Below, piece by piece: positions 17,205-24,373 of a DNA stretch of 64,000 bases. The notes below the pieces were generated by a model, which saw nothing but the letters and a program-made list of their open reading frames with translations, was not told where the DNA came from and searched no databases. The stretch's first letter is position 1; each line of letters begins with the position of its first letter. Source of the DNA: Solitalea lacus (GTDB lineage Bacteria > Bacteroidota > Bacteroidia > Sphingobacteriales > Sphingobacteriaceae); contig NZ_CP091740.1 of the NCBI RefSeq assembly GCF_022014595.1, forward strand, positions 620,001 to 684,000, read 5' to 3'. The translations under genes were made by a program, and so were the position numbers.

Positions 17205-18101
17205 TTACAACTCTTTAGCAGATATTTTGTTTTCGCCTTCAATTTTCATTTTAATGTCTTGGCCCATTGCGTTAAGAGTTCCATTAATATTTAATTTGAT
17301 GTTGCTGGTTAAAGGTAAGCCCGATTTTACATCAACAATCATATCACCGATATTGGTACCGGTGAGGTTGGTTTGCATGCTAAAACCCATTATTTCTGCG
17401 GGACCGTTTGCTCCAATTGTTCCGCTTATGCCAATAATGGCTTTATTGTTTTTTAGCTCTTTTAAAGTATAAACAGTTTTCATGGTCATAGGAAGGGCAG
17501 CCTTTACCTCGGTTTGCACTTCCCATGAATCACCAATTTTAACTGGATGATCAGGATAAATTTTCAATGCATTTTCCATGCTGGTTTTAATGGCTTCATT
17601 GCCGAATTGTTTTTTTAGAGTTTCTTTCAACGTTTGGGCAGTCGCACTATCACTCGAAACCTTTTGAATCATGGCATCAATCATTTTATCAACACCAGTA
17701 ACAGATTTAACTTCGCCTTTTGATGATAGAAGCATGTTAAATCCTGCACCTTTCATTGCACTAAGTGGATTTTTACTTGTGCCATCATCTTTTGAAGAGT
17801 CATACTCATTTGAATTTCCCATTGCCTCCGTTAATGAATACACCTTTTCATAAACAACCTTAATGTCTTTATTATCACCTTGTGTTTTGTTTACAGCAAA
17901 GGAGTAGGTCATATCCATAACCTGTTTCAGGTCTATTTTCTGCCCCATAATGTCTTGATTAATGTTTTGGTTAAGGAGCATTGCATAGCTGTATTTTTTA
18001 CCTACTTGAAAATTCTGTTTTAATATGATCGCTTTTTGAGCAAAAGCATAGGTAATTGTTAGTATGCCCGCTGTAATAAGCATCAAGAGTTTTTTTTTCA
18101 T
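17205..18101 (-). CDS. Secreted DUF6263-type protein
   Basis: 298 residues with a signal peptide (MKKKLLMLITAGILTITYAFA, cleavage before QK). The mature part is beta-rich with alternating polar/hydrophobic strands: LKQNFQVGKKYSYAMLLNQ, a central KIYPDHPVKIGDSWEVQTEV and SGLPLTSNIKLNINGTL. This layout matches the DUF6263 family of secreted Bacteroidetes proteins as I recall it. The function is unknown; the fold may bind lipid or act as an envelope adaptor. It follows the esterase gene by 34 bp and is probably co-transcribed with it. Confidence 0.8.
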   Translation of the reverse strand: MKKKLLMLITAGILTITYAFAQKAIILKQNFQVGKKYSYAMLLNQNINQDIMGQKIDLKQVMDMTYSFAVNKTQGDNKDIKVVYEKVYSLTEAMGNSNEYDSSKDDGTSKNPLSAMKGAGFNMLLSSKGEVKSVTGVDKMIDAMIQKVSSDSATAQTLKETLKKQFGNEAIKTSMENALKIYPDHPVKIGDSWEVQTEVKAALPMTMKTVYTLKELKNNKAIIGISGTIGANGPAEIMGFSMQTNLTGTNIGDMIVDVKSGLPLTSNIKLNINGTLNAMGQDIKMKIEGENKISAKEL

Positions 18102-18135
18102 CGATTTAAATTTTAGCCGAAAGTAATGAAATGAT

Positions 18136-18963
18136 TTATTCTGATTTAACTTGATTATGACTGGACTGTATTAATTCCTTAAAGAACAACATATGCTGAA
18201 CTATTGATTTCTTCCAGTATTCCCTGTTATGGTTTCCTGGCTGAGAAATATAAGTTGCTTTAATTTTGAGCTCATCACATTTGGCTCTTAAAGCATTATT
18301 TGCGGTATAGAAAAAATCTTCTGTACCACAATCAAAAATAAACTCCTTGTTTAGCCCATTTAATCGTTCAATTTTAGTAAGTACCGAAAAATGAGCCCAG
18401 GTAGCTTTTGATTCATTAAATGACCCTAAAATCTTATTTATGCCGTATTGATTCTTAAAAGTGCCAATTACGCTTAAATCAACTCCACCACTGGTACTGC
18501 CAGCACTTTTAAAGAGGTCGGGCCGTTCACAGTATAAACTCAAAGCGCCATGTCCTCCCATGCTCAAGCCGCTGATGAATACTTGTGAAGTATCAACGGG
18601 GTAGTTTGAAACAATTTCGGGATAGAGTTTGTCGAAGAAAAAGCTGGTAAATTGTCGCTTACGATCAAAAGTTGAGTTTACATACCATGAGTCATAAAAT
18701 CCATCAGGGCAAACAATATGAAATCCGTAGTTATCCGCAAGTTGTTGCAGGTCGATGATGGAATTCCATTGTTTATAGCTACCCGACCAACCATGGAGCA
18801 AGAAAAGTAACGGTGTTTTCTTTTGAGTAGGATTTGAGGGTCTAAAAACCCAAACTGTATCAGGTGACGGAATTGTGGCCGCCTTAATAACTAACTGGTC
18901 CTGGGCATTAACGAAGAATGAAGTGAAAAGGAAAAATAAAACAATCAATAACTTTTTTTTCAT
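18136..18963 (-). CDS. Secreted alpha/beta-hydrolase, esterase D-like
   Basis: 275 residues with a signal peptide (MKKKLLIVLFFLFTSFFVNA before QD). The alpha/beta-hydrolase fold shows an oxyanion-loop HGWSGSYKQW, the nucleophile S134 in SGLSMGGHGALS, a probable acid in FIFDCGTEDFFY and the catalytic His in SQPGNHNREYW. The family includes S-formylglutathione hydrolase, feruloyl esterases and mycolyltransferase-like enzymes. The secretion signal argues for an extracytoplasmic esterase acting on carbohydrate or lipid esters. It sits upstream of the DUF6263 gene on the same strand. The substrate cannot be told. Confidence 0.88.
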   Translation of the reverse strand: MKKKLLIVLFFLFTSFFVNAQDQLVIKAATIPSPDTVWVFRPSNPTQKKTPLLFLLHGWSGSYKQWNSIIDLQQLADNYGFHIVCPDGFYDSWYVNSTFDRKRQFTSFFFDKLYPEIVSNYPVDTSQVFISGLSMGGHGALSLYCERPDLFKSAGSTSGGVDLSVIGTFKNQYGINKILGSFNESKATWAHFSVLTKIERLNGLNKEFIFDCGTEDFFYTANNALRAKCDELKIKATYISQPGNHNREYWKKSIVQHMLFFKELIQSSHNQVKSE

Positions 18964-19054
18964 AAGGCCAATATTAGGAAATGATAGCGTTTAAATTGAC
19001 TTTATTTTATCTTCAAATCTTGGGTAGCTTTAATAGGATAAAATTACTTTAACT

Positions 19055-19603
19055 ATGGAAACGTATGATTGGTCCGCCTTCACTAAAAGGATTCCTTTAA
19101 AGACAACTATTGAAACTGTTTATAATGCCTGGACAACACCTTCGGGTTTAGAAAGTTGGTTTTTACGTAAGGCTGAATTTAAATCGAAAGAAGGAAGAGT
19201 TCGAAAAAGCAACGAGTTTATTCAATTGAATGATGAATACGAATGGATGTGGTTTGGCTATGATGATTCTACCGTTGAACATGGTTTGGTGTTAGAAATA
19301 AATGGGAAGGATTTCTTTAAGTTTAGTTTTGGGAAAGCAGGTATTGTAAGCCTATCAGTAAAACTTGAAGAAGGTGAAACGATTGTGGAACTAACCCAAA
19401 GCAATATACCAATTGATGCACAATCAAAGGCCTATTATCATTTAGGATGCTCAGAAGGATGGACGTTTTATCTGGCCAATCTTAAATCGATCTTGGAGGG
19501 AGGTATAGACCTTCGAAATAAAAATGAGAAAATAAAAAAAAGTGGTGAGTTCTTAAAAGTACTTTTTGTTTTAAGTACTTTTAAGAATTTGAGATTTTAT
19601 TGA
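19055..19603 (+). CDS. SRPBCC (AHSA1-like) protein with frameshifted 3' end
   Basis: 182 residues. The core is an Aha1/SRPBCC ligand-binding fold: FTKRIPLKTTIETVYNAWTTPSGLESWFLRKAEF and the terminal YYHLGCSEGWTFYLANLKSILEGG. Such proteins bind hydrophobic ligands or act as Hsp90-cochaperone-like modules. From about residue 160 the frame enters an 8-A run (19534-19541) and then reads through a terminator hairpin. If the run had 7 A, the protein would end NEKIKKVVSS at a TAA at 19554-19556, just before the hairpin loop and much like related proteins. The last ~15 codons are therefore probably not native. It is a single gene, convergent with the SGNH hydrolase, whose end it overlaps by 7 bp. Confidence 0.85.
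   Translation: METYDWSAFTKRIPLKTTIETVYNAWTTPSGLESWFLRKAEFKSKEGRVRKSNEFIQLNDEYEWMWFGYDDSTVEHGLVLEINGKDFFKFSFGKAGIVSLSVKLEEGETIVELTQSNIPIDAQSKAYYHLGCSEGWTFYLANLKSILEGGIDLRNKNEKIKKSGEFLKVLFVLSTFKNLRFY
19550..19587. terminator. Terminator read through by the frameshifted SRPBCC frame
   Basis: A perfect 15-bp stem (TTCTTAAAAGTACTT with AAGTACTTTTAAGAA) around an 8-nt loop. It separates the convergent genes at 19055 (+) and 19597 (-). Confidence 0.82.
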
Positions 19604-20211
19604 AGTTCTTTACGAACAGCAGACAATGCTAGTTTGGCCCACTCCTCATACATTTTGCCCGAAAAGTGTAAATTGTCACTAGCAATAAAGGTTGAATCAT
19701 TTTCCGCTAAATAAGAAGTTGGAGTTATGTTGATGTAATGCACTCCATAGTTTAGCGCTTCGTCCTTATTTACTTCGTTAAATCTGTTTATTTCTTCCTT
19801 AATCACGTGGGTATCCCATCTGTTTTGAGCAAAAGGAGTAACGCCCCAATCAGGGATTGATAGTACAAAAACATGTTTTCTATTGCCTTTTGCAAATTTA
19901 TTAGCAATACGTAATAGCCTGCGGAATTGGCTTCGGTAGGCTTGCGTGCTTCTTTTGCGGTATTGATTATTAACTCCAATTAGCAGGGTGACAATATCGA
20001 AGGTTTTAGATAACTGAGCCTGTTCGATGCCTTTCATTAGTTCATCAGTGGTCCAGCCGGTAGTTGCTATTATTTCAGGACTTTCAATAGATATGCCTTC
20101 TTTAGCCAGCAATTGTACCAATTGAACCGGATAGCGGTCAGCAACTTCAACGGCTTCGCCGATAGTATATGAGTCACCCAGTGCGAGGTAAGTTAGTCTT
20201 TGATTTGTCAT
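19597..20211 (-). CDS. SGNH/GDSL-family hydrolase
   Basis: 204 residues without a signal peptide. The four SGNH blocks are visible: GDSYTIGE with the nucleophilic Ser near residue 14, ATTGWTTDEL with the oxyanion Gly, LIGVNNQYR with the Asn, and SDNLHFSG with the Asp-His pair near the C-terminus. The family contains esterases, lipases and acyl-CoA thioesterases such as TesA. The product is probably cytoplasmic. It lies 48 bp downstream of lipB on the same strand and is probably co-transcribed. The substrate is unknown. Confidence 0.9.
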   Translation of the reverse strand: MTNQRLTYLALGDSYTIGEAVEVADRYPVQLVQLLAKEGISIESPEIIATTGWTTDELMKGIEQAQLSKTFDIVTLLIGVNNQYRKRSTQAYRSQFRRLLRIANKFAKGNRKHVFVLSIPDWGVTPFAQNRWDTHVIKEEINRFNEVNKDEALNYGVHYINITPTSYLAENDSTFIASDNLHFSGKMYEEWAKLALSAVRKELQ

Positions 20212-20259
20212 AGAAAAACAAAAGCTTTGAAAGGTTAATGATATTGTTGATGATTGAAA

Positions 20260-20961
20260 TTAAATTAGATGCATCTCAAAAAGTTCGCAAAGCTTTCTTT
20301 TTAAGATTTCTTTTGTTTCGTTGATGTCAACATCATGGCCCAACTCTTTATTTAATGAGGTTACGGCTTTGTCACTAATTCCACAAGGAACAATGTTGTT
20401 AAAATAGTCGAGGTTGGCGTTAACATTAAATGCAAATCCATGCATTGTTACCCAGCGACTACAGCGAACGCCCATTGCGCAAATTTTACGTGCAGTCCAA
20501 GGGTTTTCAGCATCCAGCCACACACCGGTTTGTCCTTCTGATCTGCCTGCTTTTACTCCATATTCTCCCAGTGTAAGTATTATTGCCTCTTCCAAAAAAC
20601 GCAAATACTTGTGGATGTCAGTGAAAAAATGATCCAAATCAAAAATCGGGTAGCCAACAATCTGTCCTGGGCCGTGATAGGTAATATCTCCACCTCTGTT
20701 TATTTTGTAATAACTTGCTTCTTTTTCTTTAAGAGCCTGATCATTGAGTAACAAGTGCTCCGGCTTCCCGCTTTTTCCTAAAGTATAAACGTGCGGGTGT
20801 TCGCAAAAGACCAAATAGTCATTGGTTTCTTTTTGTAAGTTCGGTTGGTTATTGCGGTTTTCAGTTTTTATTCGAACCGTTTCCGAAAATATAGCTTCCT
20901 GCTTATCCCAAGCTTCTTTGTAATCAATTAAGCCCCAATCTATAAACTGCACTTCTTTCAT
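20260..20961 (-). CDS. lipB: Octanoyl-[acyl carrier protein]:protein N-octanoyltransferase
   Basis: First step of lipoate synthesis: it moves octanoyl from ACP to lipoyl domains of 2-oxoacid dehydrogenases. Family motifs are present: HPHVYTLGKSG, RGGDITYHGPGQIVGYPI, a conserved Lys in ARKICAMGVR and the catalytic Cys in NIVPCGISDKAV. I start at the ATG at 20961 rather than 20988, because a good -7 box (20986-20993) overlaps the upstream codon and could not then precede it. This gives 233 residues, the usual length. It appears to be the first gene of a pair with the SGNH hydrolase. Confidence 0.96.
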   Translation of the reverse strand: MKEVQFIDWGLIDYKEAWDKQEAIFSETVRIKTENRNNQPNLQKETNDYLVFCEHPHVYTLGKSGKPEHLLLNDQALKEKEASYYKINRGGDITYHGPGQIVGYPIFDLDHFFTDIHKYLRFLEEAIILTLGEYGVKAGRSEGQTGVWLDAENPWTARKICAMGVRCSRWVTMHGFAFNVNANLDYFNNIVPCGISDKAVTSLNKELGHDVDINETKEILKRKLCELFEMHLI

Positions 20962-20985
20962 TATCACATTAACTGGATTTTGCTG

Positions 20986-20993
20986 CAAAAATA
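20986..20993 (-). promoter_or_regulatory. -7 box for lipB
   Basis: TATTTTTG on the minus strand, ending 24 nt before the ATG at 20961. It decides between the two possible lipB starts. Confidence 0.55.
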
Positions 20994-21031
20994 ACGTAAA
21001 ACTTATAACTTAATACTTCAAAACTATACCT

Positions 21032-21267
21032 ATGACTCAACATAACGATTTGGGAAATACCGAGAGCAGCTGGCACTTGATTATTTAAAAAGCAAAGGGT
21101 ACAAAATATTGTCCGAAACTGCGTAATCAACAAGCCGAAGGGGATTTAGTAGACAAAAATAAAAACGAGCTGATTTTATTGAAGTCAAAACCCATGTCTG
21201 TAATTTCCATCATGAAGGATTAATAAGCCATAAAGAAAAACTGTTTGGCTGGCCGTCTATGGAATAG
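21032..21267 (+). pseudogene. Decayed yraN-like (UPF0102) endonuclease-family gene
   Basis: No frame is open throughout, but the three forward frames together spell a YraN-like protein. In order they give MTQHND, then GKYREQLALDYLKSKGYKIL, then RNQQAEGDL and DKNKNELI, then DFIEVKTHV (the EVK catalytic core) and HKEKLFGW. At least two frameshifts and an in-frame stop (TAA near 21124) separate the pieces. The C-terminal region seen in intact relatives (~115-120 residues) is missing. The 3' end enters the 495-bp direct repeat that flanks the insertion sequence. The family is linked to DNA metabolism but is poorly characterised. The reading is by eye. Confidence 0.7.
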
Positions 21268-21728
21268 CAGACTAAAGGTCTAATTCAACCTGAGATCCAA
21301 GGGCTTTAAAATCGGGATTTAAGTCGTCAATTAAAAAAACATATAATTCTTTAGGACCATGAGCCCCCAATACCAATGTTTTTTCGATATCTGCAGTACG
21401 GCTAGGTCCGGTAATTACGGTAATATTTGACGGTAAGCGTTCCTCATATTTTTCTTTTAAAAGTGCAAAACCGTCTTTTAAATCCATTACCAATTGAGAT
21501 GTATAGGCCAGCACAATATGTGTATGCGGATAAACACTCAACCTGCGACCGCTTTGCTGTGCACTTGATACCAGTACGCTGCCATTGCGGGCGATAAGGG
21601 CTTCACAAGTTGTAATGCCCACTTCTGCATTTACAAAATTGGTGTCATCTGCAATGTATGGATAGTCATACTTGCGTAACAATTGTTGCAGTTTGGTGTC
21701 CCAGCAAATGATCTTTAGCCAATCTTTT
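21234..21728. repeat. 495-bp direct repeat, left copy (target duplication of the IS)
   Basis: Identical base for base to 23570-24064 in a line-by-line comparison. Its right end abuts the left inverted repeat of the IS, and the other copy begins directly after the right inverted repeat. It is therefore a target-site duplication of unusual length. Confidence 0.93.
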
Positions 21729-21745
21729 CTTGAGTTTGACAGCAC
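21272..21745 (-). pseudogene. 3' fragment of LUD-domain gene fused to IS end
   Basis: Codons from DWLKIICWDTKLQQLL to the stop are identical to the C-terminal ~150 residues of the intact gene at 23608-24300. The first ~80 residues of that protein (MNKKAITTPREQM onwards) are absent. The frame begins with MLSNSRK, encoded by the terminal inverted repeat of the insertion sequence, which by chance supplies an ATG. The fragment would make a truncated 157-residue protein if transcribed. A function is unlikely because the N-terminal part of the fold is missing. It arose with the 495-bp duplication. Confidence 0.88.
21729..21744 (+). repeat. Left terminal inverted repeat of the IS
   Basis: CTTGAGTTTGACAGCA; its exact reverse complement is at 23554-23569. 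It begins directly after the left 495-bp repeat. Confidence 0.93.
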
Positions 21746-21860
21746 TATTTTCTAAAACCTCATTTTTAGGTATGCAGGGCCCATTTTTGGATTGATTTTT
21801 CAAAAAAGTGTAGTGTGCCAACTTTTTGTTTTTTCCCTATAGGGACTTTAGATTTGGCCC

Positions 21861-23477
21861 ATGGCCTTTCTAAGGGTAGAAAACAAGAAGTCAGGAAAGT
21901 ATTTACGCATCGTTGAAAGCTATCGCGATGAGAGCGGGATAAGCCGTCATCGTATTTTATATACCCTTGGTAAACTGGAAGACTATACACCAGAAGAGCT
22001 AAAACGTATCGGCTCAAAACTTTACGAACTTGGCGGAGGCGACCTGAAAGATCTTCTGGAAATTACCACGGGCGAAAAAGCCCGTTTCAATTATGGTTAC
22101 TTTCAGGTTTTCTCCAAAGCCCTGTCCCATTATAAACTCCCCCGTTTATTCGGGCAGATCGGCAGCAAGCATAAACTTGGCTTTGACCTGCAGAATGCTG
22201 TGCTGTTAATGATTCTTGAGCGCTTGCAGGATCCCTGCAGCAAACGAAGCTCCTATTTCAACCAAAACGAATACCTGGGCATTGAGAAAGTAGAGCTGCA
22301 GCATCTGTACCGTTCTTTAGATAAGCTGGCCGATTATAACAAAGCGATCCAAAAGCAGATCTATCAAACGGGCCGGGATTTATTCAATCAGCAACTGGAT
22401 GTTGTTTTCTATGATGTCACCACACTTTATTTTGAAAGTGAACTAGAACAAGAGGGGGCTTTACGACAAAAGGGCTTTAGTAAAGATGGTAAGATTGGTA
22501 CTACCCAGATCTTGTTTTGCCTGCTGATTGACCGGGATAAACAGCCTATAGGGTATCAGGTATTCAAAGGCGACACGTTCGAAGGTCATACGTTTGAAAA
22601 AGCGGTAAAAGACCTGAAGAAAGACTATCAGATCAATCAGGTGATTGTAGTGGCTGACCGGGGGATGCTTTCCAAAAACAATCTTGATGTTACCACCGAA
22701 AGCGGTTATGAATTTATTGTAGGCGAAAGGTTAAAGAAGCTTCCCGGTTCCCTCCAGGATTTCCTGCTGGACTTGAAGAACTACCATGGAGAATGGAGCT
22801 ATAGCGATAGTGAAGATCAGCTTGTTATGGTTCGCTATGCAACGATCGAATATCAGGGAAGGGTGATTATTGGGACCTATTCGGCTAAAAGGGCAAAAAA
22901 AGATGCCCACGACCGGGCAGAAAAGCTGCAGACAGCCGAAACTTTATTATCCCGCCCCGAACTCCTCAGTAAAAAGGCGGGTCGTTTCTATTTGAAAAAA
23001 CAAGGTTCACAAACCTATCAGCTGGACCAGGAAAAAATAAAACGCGATGAACGTTTTGACGGCTTTCTGGCTATTGCCACTAACAATAAGAGTCTCTCGG
23101 TAAGTGAAACGCTGGAGCAGTATAAACACCTTTACAAAATTGAACATACCTTCCGCACATTTAAATCCCATCTGGAAACCCGTCCAATGTTTCATTGGAC
23201 AGATAAGCGGATAGAAGGTCATATCTGCCTTTGTTACCTGTCCTATACCTTACTGAACTTCACCTTGCTAAAACTGGAAAAAGCCGGGTTCAAGACGACC
23301 GAAGGAAAACTGCGGAAACTTCTCGATAAAATGCAGGTGAGTTTAGTGGAGCAACAGGACAAAAACTATTTCCTACGATCTGCAGCCTCTGAGGAAGAAA
23401 CTGACTTTCAGCAGAAACTTGGCCTAAAATCGCTCCCTTCAGTATTGAATGTAGCCTCCTTGAATCAATATCTTTAA
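21861..23477 (+). CDS. IS1634-family DDE transposase
   Basis: 538 residues, normal for the family (IS4 superfamily). The N-terminal ~70 residues (MAFLRVENKKSGKYLRIVES) are the family start. The catalytic acids are D185 in VVFYDVTTLYFES, D266 in VIVVADRGMLSKN and E428 in YKIEHTFRTFKSHLETRP. The beta-strand insertion typical of IS4-like enzymes lies between the second and third. It excises and integrates the element. The frame is complete and undamaged. The ATG at 21861 follows a 12-bp palindrome. Base composition is visibly richer in G+C than neighbouring genes, as expected of a mobile gene. Confidence 0.96.
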   Translation: MAFLRVENKKSGKYLRIVESYRDESGISRHRILYTLGKLEDYTPEELKRIGSKLYELGGGDLKDLLEITTGEKARFNYGYFQVFSKALSHYKLPRLFGQIGSKHKLGFDLQNAVLLMILERLQDPCSKRSSYFNQNEYLGIEKVELQHLYRSLDKLADYNKAIQKQIYQTGRDLFNQQLDVVFYDVTTLYFESELEQEGALRQKGFSKDGKIGTTQILFCLLIDRDKQPIGYQVFKGDTFEGHTFEKAVKDLKKDYQINQVIVVADRGMLSKNNLDVTTESGYEFIVGERLKKLPGSLQDFLLDLKNYHGEWSYSDSEDQLVMVRYATIEYQGRVIIGTYSAKRAKKDAHDRAEKLQTAETLLSRPELLSKKAGRFYLKKQGSQTYQLDQEKIKRDERFDGFLAIATNNKSLSVSETLEQYKHLYKIEHTFRTFKSHLETRPMFHWTDKRIEGHICLCYLSYTLLNFTLLKLEKAGFKTTEGKLRKLLDKMQVSLVEQQDKNYFLRSAASEEETDFQQKLGLKSLPSVLNVASLNQYL

Positions 23478-23553
23478 AATCAACCACTTAGCTATTTCTT
23501 GTAGTGTGCCTGATTTTTCGTATCTATTTGGTTATAAATATTTTATGTTATTT

Positions 23554-23569
23554 TGCTGTCAAACTCAAG
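23554..23569 (-). repeat. Right terminal inverted repeat of the IS
   Basis: Reverse complement of CTTGAGTTTGACAGCA; the second 495-bp repeat begins at the next base. Confidence 0.93.
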
Positions 23570-24064
23570 AGAAAAACTGTTTGGCTGGCCGTCTATGGAA
23601 TAGCAGACTAAAGGTCTAATTCAACCTGAGATCCAAGGGCTTTAAAATCGGGATTTAAGTCGTCAATTAAAAAAACATATAATTCTTTAGGACCATGAGC
23701 CCCCAATACCAATGTTTTTTCGATATCTGCAGTACGGCTAGGTCCGGTAATTACGGTAATATTTGACGGTAAGCGTTCCTCATATTTTTCTTTTAAAAGT
23801 GCAAAACCGTCTTTTAAATCCATTACCAATTGAGATGTATAGGCCAGCACAATATGTGTATGCGGATAAACACTCAACCTGCGACCGCTTTGCTGTGCAC
23901 TTGATACCAGTACGCTGCCATTGCGGGCGATAAGGGCTTCACAAGTTGTAATGCCCACTTCTGCATTTACAAAATTGGTGTCATCTGCAATGTATGGATA
24001 GTCATACTTGCGTAACAATTGTTGCAGTTTGGTGTCCCAGCAAATGATCTTTAGCCAATCTTTT
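23570..24064. repeat. 495-bp direct repeat, right copy (target duplication of the IS)
   Basis: Identical to 21234-21728 by eye. In this copy it runs on into the rest of the intact LUD-domain gene, which shows it is the continuous chromosomal version at that end. Confidence 0.93.
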
Positions 24065-24300
24065 TCTTCAGCCAAGCCAATTATATTTTCAATAAAATGG
24101 ATTTCATCTTCACAGAACAAAAACTTTCCGGCAACTTTATTCAGCTCTTCAGCAAAAATCACTTCTAACAAGTCATGATTTGGTGGATAGAGCGGAGAAT
24201 CCTCATAGTTTGGATAAGGGTTATCACGCTTTTCAAGCAAAGCTTTTCGGATGTTTTTCAACATCTGCTCACGTGGAGTAGTAATCGCTTTTTTGTTCAT
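23608..24300 (-). CDS. LUD-domain protein (LutC/YkgG-like)
   Basis: 230 residues from the ATG at 24300 (MNKKAITTPREQMLKNIRKALLEK). An upstream ATG at 24381 would add 27 residues that read through a terminator hairpin, so it is rejected. The C-terminal half carries the LUD pattern: FVNAEVGITTCEALIARNGSVLVSS, RRLSVYPHTHIVLA and ITGPSRTADIEKTLVLGAHGPKELYVFLI. LutC-type proteins work with Fe-S oxidoreductases in lactate use (LutABC). No lutA or lutB lies next to it here, so the role may differ. Its 3' two-thirds are duplicated on the far side of the IS. The start region and the active copy are intact. Confidence 0.9.
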   Translation of the reverse strand: MNKKAITTPREQMLKNIRKALLEKRDNPYPNYEDSPLYPPNHDLLEVIFAEELNKVAGKFLFCEDEIHFIENIIGLAEEKDWLKIICWDTKLQQLLRKYDYPYIADDTNFVNAEVGITTCEALIARNGSVLVSSAQQSGRRLSVYPHTHIVLAYTSQLVMDLKDGFALLKEKYEERLPSNITVITGPSRTADIEKTLVLGAHGPKELYVFLIDDLNPDFKALGSQVELDL

Positions 24301-24333
24301 TCGGTAAAAATAAAACACTTGTAAGAAAAAAGT

Positions 24334-24372
24334 AAAAAAAAGAGCTGATCGAAACCGACCAGCTCTTTTTTT
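24334..24372. terminator. Intrinsic terminator after the YfhO gene
   Basis: A-tract, AGAGCTG/CAGCTCT stem and T-tract around a 12-nt loop. It overlaps the YfhO stop on the minus strand and ends that transcript ahead of the LUD gene. Confidence 0.85.
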
Positions 24373-24373
24373 A

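Larger units (their letters stand above)
21729..23569 (+). mobile_element. IS1634-family insertion sequence (1841 bp)
   Basis: Bounded by perfect 16-bp terminal inverted repeats CTTGAGTTTGACAGCA (21729-21744 and, inverted, 23554-23569). It carries one intact transposase gene. It is flanked on both sides by the same 495-bp sequence. IS1634, the namesake from Mycoplasma mycoides, is known for long direct repeats of variable length, so the layout fits this family. Internal features include a 12-bp palindrome TCCCTATAGGGA (21834-21845) upstream of the transposase and TGTAGTGTGCC near both ends. The repeats are identical and the frame is intact, so insertion was probably recent. Confidence 0.93.

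Noticed and set aside
20962-20988. Longer LipB start at 20988
   Set aside because: It lies within the -7 box at 20986-20993. The ATG at 20961 starts the conserved region.
21234-24064. Composite transposon carrying the LUD gene
   Set aside because: Only one IS copy is present. The repeats lie outside the IS and consist of host sequence, so this is a target duplication, not two flanking IS elements.
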